Shown: piece by piece, positions 1 to 6,957 of the stretch | Position numbering within the stretch: position 1 is the first letter of the stretch | Layout: every line of letters starts with the position of its first letter | Program-made: the position numbers and the translations under genes | Assembly: GCA_012729405.1 (NCBI GenBank) | Contig: JAAYDH010000122.1 | Span: forward strand, 1-7,396 | Reading direction: 5' to 3' | DNA length: 7,396 nucleotides | DNA from: Erysipelotrichaceae bacterium | Lineage (GTDB): Bacteria > Bacillota_I > Bacilli_A > RFN20 > CAG-826 | The notes under the pieces: model-generated | Told to the model about the DNA's origin: nothing | What the model saw: the letters and a program-made list of their open reading frames with translations, nothing else | Database searches by the model: none

Positions 1-2
1 AA

Positions 3-1676
3 GATAAAATCACATATATGGCTGAGATGAAAATTGACGGTCTCGGAATGTCCCTTGTTTATAATAAAAAATTAATTTATGCCGCGACTCGCGGAGATGG
101 CGTTGAAGGAGAAGATGTTACCTCTAACGTTATAACGATTAAATCGATTCCAACCAGAATTAATTTAGAAGGTGATTTCGAGATAAGAGGCGAAGTCTTC
201 ATGCCCAAAAAATCACTTCATAAATTAAACGAAGAAAGAAAGAAAATAGGGGAACCACTTTTTGCAAACGCTCGAAATGCAGCCGCAGGTAGTATTCGTC
301 AACTTGATAGTTCAATTGCTGCATCTAGAGGGTTGGATGCTTTCTGGTATTACTTTGTAAACGCTAAAGATTTTGGCATTCGCTACCATTCTGAAGCACT
401 TAACATGGCCTCAAAATTAGGTTTTAAAACCAATCCCGAGAGAAGACTTTGTTATGGAATTGATGAAGTGATTGATTATATCAAAGAATACACTTCATTA
501 AGGTCCACGCTTGACTATGATATCGATGGAATCGTTATTAAAGTTGACGACATGAAATTATATGACAAATTAGGTTACACCGCCAAAACACCAAGATGGG
601 CGGTTGCCTATAAATTTCCACCTGAAGAAGTGGTAACAAAACTAACTGATATTATCTATACGGTTGGAAGAACAGGAAAAGTAACTCCTAATGCGGTATT
701 AGAGCCAGTTCGAGTTGCAGGTAGCACTGTCCAAAGGGCAACGCTACATAACGAAGACTTTATTGTTGAAAAGCAAATTATGGTTGGAGATTATGTTGTA
801 TTAAGAAAAGCAGGAGACGTAATTCCTGAAGTAGTTCGCGTTCTTATCGAAAGAAGAGATGGAACACAAATGCCTTACCACATGATTGAAAACTGTCCCG
901 TCTGTGAATCCTTGTTAGTGAGGAAAGACGCGATGCGCTTCTGCGTTAATCCATCATGTGGAGCTCGCCAAGTTGAATCTATCATCCATTTCGCCTCTCG
1001 CGATGCGATGGATATCGATGGATTAGGGGAAAAGGTTGCAGAACAATTCTTCAATCAAGGATTCTTCCGAACAATAAATGATGTTTATGATCTCGTTAAA
1101 CATCGCGAAGAAATTATAAATTTAGACGGATGGCAATCAAAGTCCATCGACAATTTATTGAATGCTATTGAAGTGTCAAAGAACAACTCGTTGGAGAAGA
1201 CTCTTTTTGGACTTGGAATTAAAGAAGTTGGAGCCAAAATGGCAAAAACTTTAGCCAAAAAATTCGAACATATCGACAATCTAATTAAAGCAACGGAAGA
1301 GGAACTTCTCGAAATACCAGATATCGGGCCAATTGTCGCTCAATCAATCGTCACATATTTCGCGAACGAAAATAACTTACAAATTATCAATTCATTAAAA
1401 GAACACGGCATCAATTTTTCCTATCGTCTATCGACAACTCAAGCCGCTAATTCGTTCTTCAGCGGGAAGACGGTTGTATTAACTGGAACTCTCTCTTCTA
1501 TGGGCCGTAAAGAAGCTACTGATTTATTAGAAAGCCTCGGAGCGAAAGTTACCGGCTCAGTGTCAAAAGCCACCGATGTTGTAATCGCCGGAATAGAGGC
1601 TGGGTCTAAACTCGATAAAGCCAACTCTCTCGGAATTACTGTCTTGAGCGAGGAAGAATTTAAAACTTTGATTTAA
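3..1676 (+). CDS. ligA: NAD+-dependent DNA ligase LigA, 5'-partial
   Basis: This enzyme seals nicks in duplex DNA during replication and repair, using NAD+ to form a ligase-AMP intermediate. The frame is open to the left edge, so the true start lies outside. The ATG at 18 is internal, because it sits only four residues before the adenylated lysine of the KIDG motif (Lys codon 30-32; E. coli Lys115). About 110 N-terminal residues (domain Ia and the start of the adenylation domain) are therefore missing, and the full protein would be about 660 residues, normal for the family. Counting from the ATG at 18: RGEVF at 57-61, DIDGIVIKV at 168-176 and the conserved lysine of AYKFPPE at 199 complete the adenylation domain. 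An OB fold follows, then a Cys4 zinc finger (C293, C296, C309, C314), helix-hairpin-helix motifs (about 397-450) and a C-terminal BRCT domain (about 481-552). It is separated from gatC by a terminator. Confidence 0.97.
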   Translation, partial: DKITYMAEMKIDGLGMSLVYNKKLIYAATRGDGVEGEDVTSNVITIKSIPTRINLEGDFEIRGEVFMPKKSLHKLNEERKKIGEPLFANARNAAAGSIRQLDSSIAASRGLDAFWYYFVNAKDFGIRYHSEALNMASKLGFKTNPERRLCYGIDEVIDYIKEYTSLRSTLDYDIDGIVIKVDDMKLYDKLGYTAKTPRWAVAYKFPPEEVVTKLTDIIYTVGRTGKVTPNAVLEPVRVAGSTVQRATLHNEDFIVEKQIMVGDYVVLRKAGDVIPEVVRVLIERRDGTQMPYHMIENCPVCESLLVRKDAMRFCVNPSCGARQVESIIHFASRDAMDIDGLGEKVAEQFFNQGFFRTINDVYDLVKHREEIINLDGWQSKSIDNLLNAIEVSKNNSLEKTLFGLGIKEVGAKMAKTLAKKFEHIDNLIKATEEELLEIPDIGPIVAQSIVTYFANENNLQIINSLKEHGINFSYRLSTTQAANSFFSGKTVVLTGTLSSMGRKEATDLLESLGAKVTGSVSKATDVVIAGIEAGSKLDKANSLGITVLSEEEFKTLI

Positions 1677-1700
1677 GTTTGAATATCAATAAAAAATCCA

Positions 1701-1740
1701 CCTTTCGTCTTTAACAAAGTGCGAAAGGTTTTTCTTATTT
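1701..1740 (+). terminator. Intrinsic terminator of ligA
   Basis: CCTTTCG (1701-1707) pairs with CGAAAGG (1722-1728). Inside it, CTTT (1709-1712) pairs with AAAG (1716-1719) around an AAC loop, and a small internal bulge separates the two helices. The T-rich tail TTTTTCTTATTT follows at 1729-1740. The hairpin begins 24 nt after the ligA stop codon, so ligA should end here and the gat genes need their own promoter. Confidence 0.88.
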
Positions 1741-1746
1741 AAGAAA

Positions 1747-1780
1747 TTGTTAAATAAAAAAAAGTCCAATATGATACAAT
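1747..1780 (+). promoter_or_regulatory. Probable promoter of the gatCAB-galE-hydrolase operon
   Basis: Two overlapping sigma-A-like readings are possible. One is TTGTTA (1747-1752), a 17-nt spacer and TATGAT (1770-1775). The other is an extended -10, TG-A-TACAAT (1772-1780), which depends less on a -35 box. Transcription would start near 1782-1787, giving a leader of about 20-25 nt before the gatC ATG. The position directly after the ligA terminator supports a promoter; which of the two -10 boxes is used is inference. Confidence 0.6.
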
Positions 1781-1801
1781 ACTTCTGTGGAAGTAGGACT
1801 T
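1762..1801 (+). promoter_or_regulatory. Nested inverted repeats over the gatC start region
   Basis: TACTTC (1780-1785) and GAAGTA (1790-1795) form a perfect 6-bp stem with a TGTG loop. An outer pair, AAGTCC (1762-1767) and GGACTT (1796-1801), flanks it and encloses the -10 region. The right arms cover the presumed Shine-Dalgarno AGGA (1795-1798) of gatC. If transcription begins near 1782, only the inner hairpin would exist in RNA, and the outer pair could act only as DNA, for example as an operator. No role is proven. Confidence 0.35.
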
Positions 1802-1806
1802 ATATT

Positions 1807-2103
1807 ATGAAAAAAGTAGATATTCCTCTATTAAAAAAAGTCGCTAATAACCTCATGTTTGACATGAAAGATAGTGAATACAATACTCTTCTTGAAGAGT
1901 TTGATGTCATTCTTTGCCAGATGGAGTTAATCTCTGAAATTCCTGGTGTTGATGATGTTGAACCGATGACATTTCCTTTTGATGTTACCACTGATTTCTT
2001 AAGGGAAGACATCCCTACAACCCCTCTTGCTCAAGAGGAGGCTTTAAAGAACGCTGGTGAAGTAGTGGATGGTCAGATCAGATTACCAAAGGTGGTGGGC
2101 TAA
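1807..2103 (+). CDS. gatC: Asp/Glu-tRNA amidotransferase subunit GatC
   Basis: GatC is the small subunit of the GatCAB complex. It wraps around and stabilises GatA and GatB while misacylated Glu-tRNA(Gln) or Asp-tRNA(Asn) is amidated in the cytoplasm. At 98 residues it has normal family length. Family hallmarks are visible: an N-terminal helical start (VDIPLLKKVANN), an acidic linker leading to LRED (65-68), the EEAL/NA segment (78-83) and the C-terminal PKVV (94-97). The start at ATG 1807 is chosen because AGGA (1795-1798) lies 8 nt upstream and the product then begins like other GatC proteins. A TTG at 1747 would add 20 residues with no family match and falls inside the presumed promoter. 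It is the first gene of the operon, and its stop is 1 nt from the gatA start. Confidence 0.93.
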   Translation: MKKVDIPLLKKVANNLMFDMKDSEYNTLLEEFDVILCQMELISEIPGVDDVEPMTFPFDVTTDFLREDIPTTPLAQEEALKNAGEVVDGQIRLPKVVG

Positions 2104-2104
2104 T

Positions 2105-3565
2105 ATGGATTTCCTTGCACTCGATATCTTAAGCCTGCATCAGGCTTTATTAGATGGGAAGATTAACCCGATAGAACTAATAAAACTCTCAATTGAAAAA
2201 GCAAAAAAAGATCAAAACAACGCTTTTGAATATATCTGCGAAAAAGAAGCTCTCGCTGCCGCGGCTAATCTCGATCCCAACAAAAAACACAATCTCTTAT
2301 GGGGTATTCCTTATGTCTTGAAAGACAACTTTTCGACGAAGGATATCCCGACTACTGCTTCAAGCAATATTTTAAAAGGCTATGTTCCAATTTATTCGAG
2401 TGAGGTTTATCTTCGCTTGAGTGAACAGGGTGCCATCTTGATTGGTAAAGCAACTCTCGACGAGTTAGCAATGGGCGGAACAGGTATGACTGGACACAAA
2501 GGTTTTACCTTTAATCCTTGGGATCCTACTCATAAACGGATGATCGGCGGTTCAAGTTGTGGTTCGGCCGCAGTTGTTGCTGCCGGAATTGTTCCCTTCT
2601 CTATCGGGTCGGATACGGGAGACAGCGTGCGCAAGCCCGCTAGTTTTTCCGCGCTAGTCGGCATGAAGCCTACATGGGGTCGAATTTCTAGATTCGGACT
2701 TTTCCCCTTCGCCCCATCTCTTGATCACGTAGCTTGCTTTACGAGAAACGTCACTGATTCAGCAGTTGTTCTTGAAGCCCTCGCTGGCCGAGATGAAAAA
2801 GATAGTTCATCCGCGACTGCTCCACTTGAAAAATATTCCGAGGCAATTAAACCTGATTTAAAAGGGAAGAAATTTGCTGTTATAAAAGAGATTAATAATT
2901 CCATTAGTAATCCCTATATTCACGCTGTTTTTGATGCCACTGTCAAGGCGCTACAAGAGCGAGGAGCAATTATCGAATATGTTTCAATGGACATGAAACT
3001 CTGCAAAGCAATATATCCTACATATATCGTTATCTCTTGCTGTGAGGCGACCAGCAATAACGCAAATTTAGATGGCATTAAATTTGGTCCAAGATTTGAT
3101 GGAAAAGACTATGAAGAAGTGATGACTAAAGCTCGCACAGAAGGGTTTTGCGAAATGATTAAACGCCGATTTGTTATCGGCAGTTATGCTCTGTTCAAAG
3201 ATAATCAGGCCGAAATATTCCTTCGTGCCCAAAAAGTCCGTCGATTAATCGTTGATGCAACCAATAAAATTCTCGAAAAATGCGATGCCATTTTATTGCC
3301 CGCATCTCCAACGACCGCTCCTTTATTTAATGGTGGTAACAGCGATAAGCTATCGAATGAATATCTCATTTCTGATAATCATCTTGCAATTGGAAACTTT
3401 GCTGGACTTCCATCTATCGTTCTTCCTCTCGGTTTTGAAAACGGATTGCCGTTTGGCATTAATGTCACCGGAAAGAAATTTGCAGAAACAGAAGTTTTCT
3501 CCTTAGCAAAGGGAATAGAAGATATCACCAAATTAAAAGATTTAGTAGCAAAGGAGGACAAATAA
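2105..3565 (+). CDS. gatA: Asp/Glu-tRNA amidotransferase subunit GatA (amidase)
   Basis: GatA is the amidase-signature subunit. It hydrolyses glutamine and releases ammonia that GatB uses to amidate Glu-tRNA(Gln) or Asp-tRNA(Asn). The 486-residue length is typical. The Ser-cisSer-Lys triad is present: K73 (VLKDN), S150 in the GGSS motif (148-151) and S174 in the TGDS motif (171-174), with the family spacing of 24 residues between the serines. D424 aligns with the aspartate that binds the glutamine amino group in the S. aureus enzyme (alignment from memory), so glutamine should be the donor. Oddities are TGDSVRKPA where TGGSIRQPA is usual, SSCGS for SSGGS, and two extra residues between lysine and first serine. 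The ATG at 2105 has AAGGTGG 9 nt upstream within gatC and follows the gatC stop by 1 nt. An in-frame ATG at 2069 would overlap gatC and lacks a good ribosome site. Confidence 0.95.
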   Translation: MDFLALDILSLHQALLDGKINPIELIKLSIEKAKKDQNNAFEYICEKEALAAAANLDPNKKHNLLWGIPYVLKDNFSTKDIPTTASSNILKGYVPIYSSEVYLRLSEQGAILIGKATLDELAMGGTGMTGHKGFTFNPWDPTHKRMIGGSSCGSAAVVAAGIVPFSIGSDTGDSVRKPASFSALVGMKPTWGRISRFGLFPFAPSLDHVACFTRNVTDSAVVLEALAGRDEKDSSSATAPLEKYSEAIKPDLKGKKFAVIKEINNSISNPYIHAVFDATVKALQERGAIIEYVSMDMKLCKAIYPTYIVISCCEATSNNANLDGIKFGPRFDGKDYEEVMTKARTEGFCEMIKRRFVIGSYALFKDNQAEIFLRAQKVRRLIVDATNKILEKCDAILLPASPTTAPLFNGGNSDKLSNEYLISDNHLAIGNFAGLPSIVLPLGFENGLPFGINVTGKKFAETEVFSLAKGIEDITKLKDLVAKEDK

Positions 3566-3566
3566 G

Positions 3567-4991
3567 ATGAATTTTGAAGCTGTAATCGGACTTGAAATCC
3601 ATGTCGAGATGAACACAAAAAGCAAGATGTTCTCGACTGCTCCAATTCGCTATGGCGCTTTGCCAAATAGCCTGACTGTCCCCCTCGATTTCGCTTTTCC
3701 TGGCACTATGCCGGTGGTCAATAAACAGGCGGTTATCAACGCCATTCGCATTTGCAATGCTTTGCATATGACTATTGATCGCGAACTTTGGTTTGATCGC
3801 AAGAACTATTTTTATAGCGATTTGCCAAAGGGTTACCAAATTACCCAGCAACAAAGACCAATCGGCTCCAATGGCTATCTTGAAATTGAGACATCATTAG
3901 GCAAGAAAAAAATTAGTATCGAAAGACTTCACCTCGAAGAGGACACCTGTAAACAGCTCCACTCTTGGGACTGCACACTACTTGATTATAATCGCGCCGG
4001 TATTCCACTTGTTGAAATCGTTTCCCGCCCTGATTTAAGAAGCGGTCAAGAGGCTCGCCAATACGCGGAAAAGATTCGCTCTATCGTCTCCTTTCTCGAT
4101 GTTAGCAACGGCAAAATGGAAGAAGGTTCTCTCCGTTGTGACGTTAATATTTCTTTGCGTCCAATCGGAAGCGAGAAATATGGCACAAAAGTTGAGATAA
4201 AAAATTTAAATAGCTTTGCTAACATTGAAAAAGCTGTCGACTATGAAATCAAACGACAAGAAATGATTCTTCTCAGTGGTGATTCCGTTATTCAGGAGAC
4301 AAGACGCTTTGATGAAGGCATTAAACAAACTGTTTTAATGAGATTAAAAACTGATGCGGTTGATTATAAATATTTCACTGAACCGAATATCACTCCTATT
4401 AGATTGAGTGAGGAGTTCATTAAAGACGCGATTGAAACCTCTCCTGAATTAGCGGAAGTCAAACTTGCTCGTTATAAGGATTTAGGGCTTAGCGACTACG
4501 ATTCTCAAATTCTCATTTCTAATAAAAACACATGTGCCTACTTTGATAAGGCAATTAAGTCAGGACCCAATGCAAAATTATTGGCTAATTGGATTATCGT
4601 TGATGTGCAGGCTGTTCTTAACAAGGAAATGATAGAAATCGATGACTTCAAGGTTTCACCAGAACATCTCGGAAAACTCGTTTTAATGATTGAAAAAGAG
4701 CAAGTTTCTAACAAACAAGGACGCGAAATCTTCCAAAAACTCCTTGAGAAAGACGAAGATCCAGAAGTCATTAAAAAAGCCCTCGGAGTCGATCTTATCA
4801 ACGACAACAACATGATTGCTGAAGCAGTAAAGCATGTAATCGATGAGAATCCGCAAGCAGTTGTTGATTATCATAACGGCAAAGATCGTGCGGTGGGATT
4901 TCTTGTTGGTCAAGTGATGAAAAAGACGGCCGGAAAAGCCAATCCTGCCATCGTGAGCAAATTGGTTATTGAAGAATTGAAAAGGAGATAG
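3567..4991 (+). CDS. gatB: Asp/Glu-tRNA amidotransferase subunit GatB
   Basis: GatB binds the misacylated tRNA, activates the glutamyl or aspartyl side chain by ATP-dependent phosphorylation and amidates it with ammonia channelled from GatA. It has 474 residues, normal for the family. The N-terminal catalytic cradle shows VIGLEIHVE (6-14), FDRKNYFY (76-83), LHLEED (121-126) with likely metal and substrate acidic residues, MEEGSLRCD (184-192) and KNLNS (212-216). The C-terminal part is the helical and YqeY-like tRNA-binding tail, ending in GFLVGQVMKK and a Lys/Arg-rich terminus. The zinc-binding cysteines of many GatB proteins are absent near residues 20-46, as I recall for Staphylococcus-type GatB. 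The ribosome site AAGGAGG (3551-3557) lies inside the end of gatA, 9 nt before the ATG, and only 1 nt separates the two genes. The stop is TAG, the only one in the window. Confidence 0.96.
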   Translation: MNFEAVIGLEIHVEMNTKSKMFSTAPIRYGALPNSLTVPLDFAFPGTMPVVNKQAVINAIRICNALHMTIDRELWFDRKNYFYSDLPKGYQITQQQRPIGSNGYLEIETSLGKKKISIERLHLEEDTCKQLHSWDCTLLDYNRAGIPLVEIVSRPDLRSGQEARQYAEKIRSIVSFLDVSNGKMEEGSLRCDVNISLRPIGSEKYGTKVEIKNLNSFANIEKAVDYEIKRQEMILLSGDSVIQETRRFDEGIKQTVLMRLKTDAVDYKYFTEPNITPIRLSEEFIKDAIETSPELAEVKLARYKDLGLSDYDSQILISNKNTCAYFDKAIKSGPNAKLLANWIIVDVQAVLNKEMIEIDDFKVSPEHLGKLVLMIEKEQVSNKQGREIFQKLLEKDEDPEVIKKALGVDLINDNNMIAEAVKHVIDENPQAVVDYHNGKDRAVGFLVGQVMKKTAGKANPAIVSKLVIEELKRR

Positions 4992-4993
4992 GT

Positions 4994-6007
4994 ATGGCAA
5001 TCCTAGTTACTGGCGGAACCGGCTACATTGGTTCACACACTGTTGTTGAATTATTGACCCATGATTTTGATGTGGTTATCGTTGACAACTATTCCAACTC
5101 TAACCCTGAAGTTTTGAATCGAATCCTCAAAATAACTGGCAAAAGACCAAGATTTTATCAAATCGACATTCGAGATGAAGAAAAAATGAGAGATTTATTC
5201 ATAAAAGAGAAAATCACAGATATCATCCACTTTGCTGGCCTTAAAAGCGTCGCGGAATCAGTTGCAAAACCTGATTTGTACTTTTCTAATAATGTTGGAG
5301 GAAGCAAAGTTTTACTTCGTTTAATGGATGAATTCGGCATTAAAAATATCGTTTTCTCCTCTAGTGCAACAGTCTATGGAGTGCCCGATCATGTCCCTCT
5401 TAAAGAAACAGATAAGGTTGGCGGGTGCACTAATCCGTACGGTCAAAATAAACTCGACATCGAATACCTTCTAAAGGATTACGCCTCCGCCCATTCGAAT
5501 GCGAACATCGCAATTCTTCGTTACTTTAATCCGATTGGAGCTCATCCATCAGGATTGATTGGTGAAGATCCAAACGGTATTCCAAATAACCTAATGCCTT
5601 ACGTCACTCAAGTAGCGGTTGGTAAACGGCCGTTCTTAAACGTATATGGTGATGATTACCAGACGGTCGATGGAACGGGTGTTAGAGATTATATTCATGT
5701 TGTCGATTTGGCCCGCGGGCACTTGTACGCCTTACGTAAACTTGCCGAGAAACCCGGATTGGTTATTTACAACCTTGGAACTGGTCGTGGAACAAGCGTG
5801 CTCGAATTAGTTCATGCTTTTGAACAAGCTAATGGACTGAAGATTCCTTATCAAGTCGCTCCTCGTCGTCCGGGTGATGTCGATGAAAATTACGCTGACT
5901 GCATTAAAGCCTATGAAGAGATGGGCTTCAAGACGGAATTCGATGTTGTTGATGCTTGCCGCGACTCTTGGAATTGGCAAAAGAATAACCCCAACGGTTA
6001 TAAATAA
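4994..6007 (+). CDS. galE: UDP-glucose/UDP-hexose 4-epimerase GalE
   Basis: GalE interconverts UDP-glucose and UDP-galactose in the cytoplasm with tightly bound NAD+, for galactose use or for making galactosylated glycans and glycolipids. It is a 337-residue extended short-chain dehydrogenase. The Rossmann motif GGTGYIG is at 7-13, AGLK at 81-84, the catalytic serine S124 in SSSATVYG, and Y149xxxK153; R231 and R292 lie in the UDP-binding regions. These positions coincide with E. coli GalE numbering. Residue 299, a bulky Tyr in the glucose-specific E. coli enzyme, is Asn here, so activity on UDP-GlcNAc/UDP-GalNAc is possible (inference). The ribosome site AAAGGAG (4981-4987) lies within the end of gatB, and only 2 nt separate the genes, indicating co-transcription and probable translational coupling. 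No other galactose-pathway gene is in view. Confidence 0.95.
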   Translation: MAILVTGGTGYIGSHTVVELLTHDFDVVIVDNYSNSNPEVLNRILKITGKRPRFYQIDIRDEEKMRDLFIKEKITDIIHFAGLKSVAESVAKPDLYFSNNVGGSKVLLRLMDEFGIKNIVFSSSATVYGVPDHVPLKETDKVGGCTNPYGQNKLDIEYLLKDYASAHSNANIAILRYFNPIGAHPSGLIGEDPNGIPNNLMPYVTQVAVGKRPFLNVYGDDYQTVDGTGVRDYIHVVDLARGHLYALRKLAEKPGLVIYNLGTGRGTSVLELVHAFEQANGLKIPYQVAPRRPGDVDENYADCIKAYEEMGFKTEFDVVDACRDSWNWQKNNPNGYK

Positions 6008-6023
6008 TTGAGGTAATCGATAT

Positions 6024-6926
6024 ATGAAAAAGAGATACGAAATTGCCCTTTCCGATGGTCAACAATTATTCGGTTTACAATGGTTGGTTGATAATCCGGT
6101 TGGAAATATTTTGCTGATGGAAGGAATGGAAGAACATTCCACCCGTTACGACGAATTCGCCACCTTTCTAAATTCTAATGGATTTAATGTTTACTGTCTT
6201 GATACATTCGGACAAGGTGAAAACGTTGCCAAGGATTTATCTAATCGCGGTATCTGGCCGGTCGATGGATTTAGAAAACAAGTCGATGCTGAAAATGAAG
6301 TGGTTACTCTCTTGAAGAAAACGGGTCTGCCGACTCATATTTTCTCTCACAGCATGGGATCCTTTATGGCTCAATCCTTTATTCAAAGATACCCTAATCA
6401 AGTGGGAAAAGTGGTCCTCTGTGGTTCAGGTAGTAAGAATCCTGCAGCCAATTTCGGCTATCTCCTCGCTAGAATTCTCACTACTAAGAAATCGAGAAAT
6501 CGAAGCGCTCGATTCCTCAATAAGTTAATGTTCGGAGGATTCAACAAAAAAATACCCCAACCAAAAACCGACTTCGATTGGCTTTCATACAATGAAGAAA
6601 ATGTTAATAAGTATATTGCCGACCCGTTAAGCGGATATGGACCAAACAACGGATTCTGCTTAGAGTTCTTGAAAGGTTTGAAGTCTCTTTACAAGAAAGC
6701 ATCTTTGAAGAGTATTAATTCGTCCCTCAAAATCTTTATTATTTCCGGCGAGGAAGATCCTGTCACTTCCTATTCAAAATCCGTTAATAAATTGAAAGCA
6801 ATGTATGAATCCGTCGGCGTTAAAGAGGTTCAAACCAAAGTTTATCCTCATATGCGCCACGAAATTCTCAACGAAGTTAATCGACTGGAAGTCTACCAGG
6901 ACATTGTCAAATTCTTTAAGGAGTAA
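6024..6926 (+). CDS. Alpha/beta hydrolase, monoacylglycerol lipase/lysophospholipase-like
   Basis: This is a serine hydrolase of the Hydrolase_4 (serine aminopeptidase S33/PldB/MGL-like) type, 300 residues, with no signal peptide or membrane segment, so probably cytoplasmic. The triad is read as S110 in SHSMGS (108-113), D245 in GEEDPV (242-247) and H279 in PHMRHE (275-280). GMEEHSTRY (34-42) matches the MGL-family HGxxEHSxRY motif, and DPLSGYGPNNGF (200-211) matches the cap-region motif seen in bacterial lysophospholipases. Several signature positions are altered: E33 replaces the usual His, S108 replaces the first Gly of GxSxG, and DTFGQGEN (60-67) replaces the common D-x-R-G-H-G-x-S. It may therefore be a divergent subfamily; the substrate could be a lysophospholipid, a monoacylglycerol or something else. 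GAGG (6010-6013) lies 10 nt before the ATG, and the gap to galE is 16 nt, so it is in the same operon. Confidence 0.85.
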   Translation: MKKRYEIALSDGQQLFGLQWLVDNPVGNILLMEGMEEHSTRYDEFATFLNSNGFNVYCLDTFGQGENVAKDLSNRGIWPVDGFRKQVDAENEVVTLLKKTGLPTHIFSHSMGSFMAQSFIQRYPNQVGKVVLCGSGSKNPAANFGYLLARILTTKKSRNRSARFLNKLMFGGFNKKIPQPKTDFDWLSYNEENVNKYIADPLSGYGPNNGFCLEFLKGLKSLYKKASLKSINSSLKIFIISGEEDPVTSYSKSVNKLKAMYESVGVKEVQTKVYPHMRHEILNEVNRLEVYQDIVKFFKE

Positions 6927-6927
6927 T

Positions 6928-6941
6928 AGGCTTATTAGCCT
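6928..6941 (+). other. Weak hairpin between hydrolase and tRNA-Arg
   Basis: AGGCT (6928-6932) and AGCCT (6937-6941) can form a 5-bp stem with a TATT loop, 1 nt after the hydrolase stop. The sequence after it (TTCATCTCTCCCCC) is not a proper T-tract. It is probably too weak to end transcription and may only be a leaky terminator or a 3'-end mark, which leaves tRNA-Arg open to read-through from the operon. Confidence 0.3.
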
Positions 6942-6957
6942 TCATCTCTCCCCCTTT

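Noticed and set aside
18..20. ATG at 18 as the start of ligA
   Set aside because: It lies four residues before the adenylated lysine, the frame is open upstream to the window edge, and the upstream residues fit the family. The gene is cut by the window.
1677..1806. T-box or other riboswitch in front of gatC
   Set aside because: The region is only 130 nt, the hairpin at 1701-1728 is explained as the ligA terminator, and no conserved T-box sequence (AGGGTGG...) is present.
2069..2104. Earlier in-frame ATG for gatA at 2069
   Set aside because: It would overlap gatC by 35 nt, adds 12 residues with no family match and lacks a good ribosome site; ATG 2105 has AAGGTGG at 9 nt.
3525..3854. Minus-strand 109-codon frame over the start of gatB
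   Set aside because: It is antisense to well-supported gatA and gatB, has no family resemblance or ribosome site, and is one of several such shadows (also at 3379-3666, 4538-4813 and 4683-5000).
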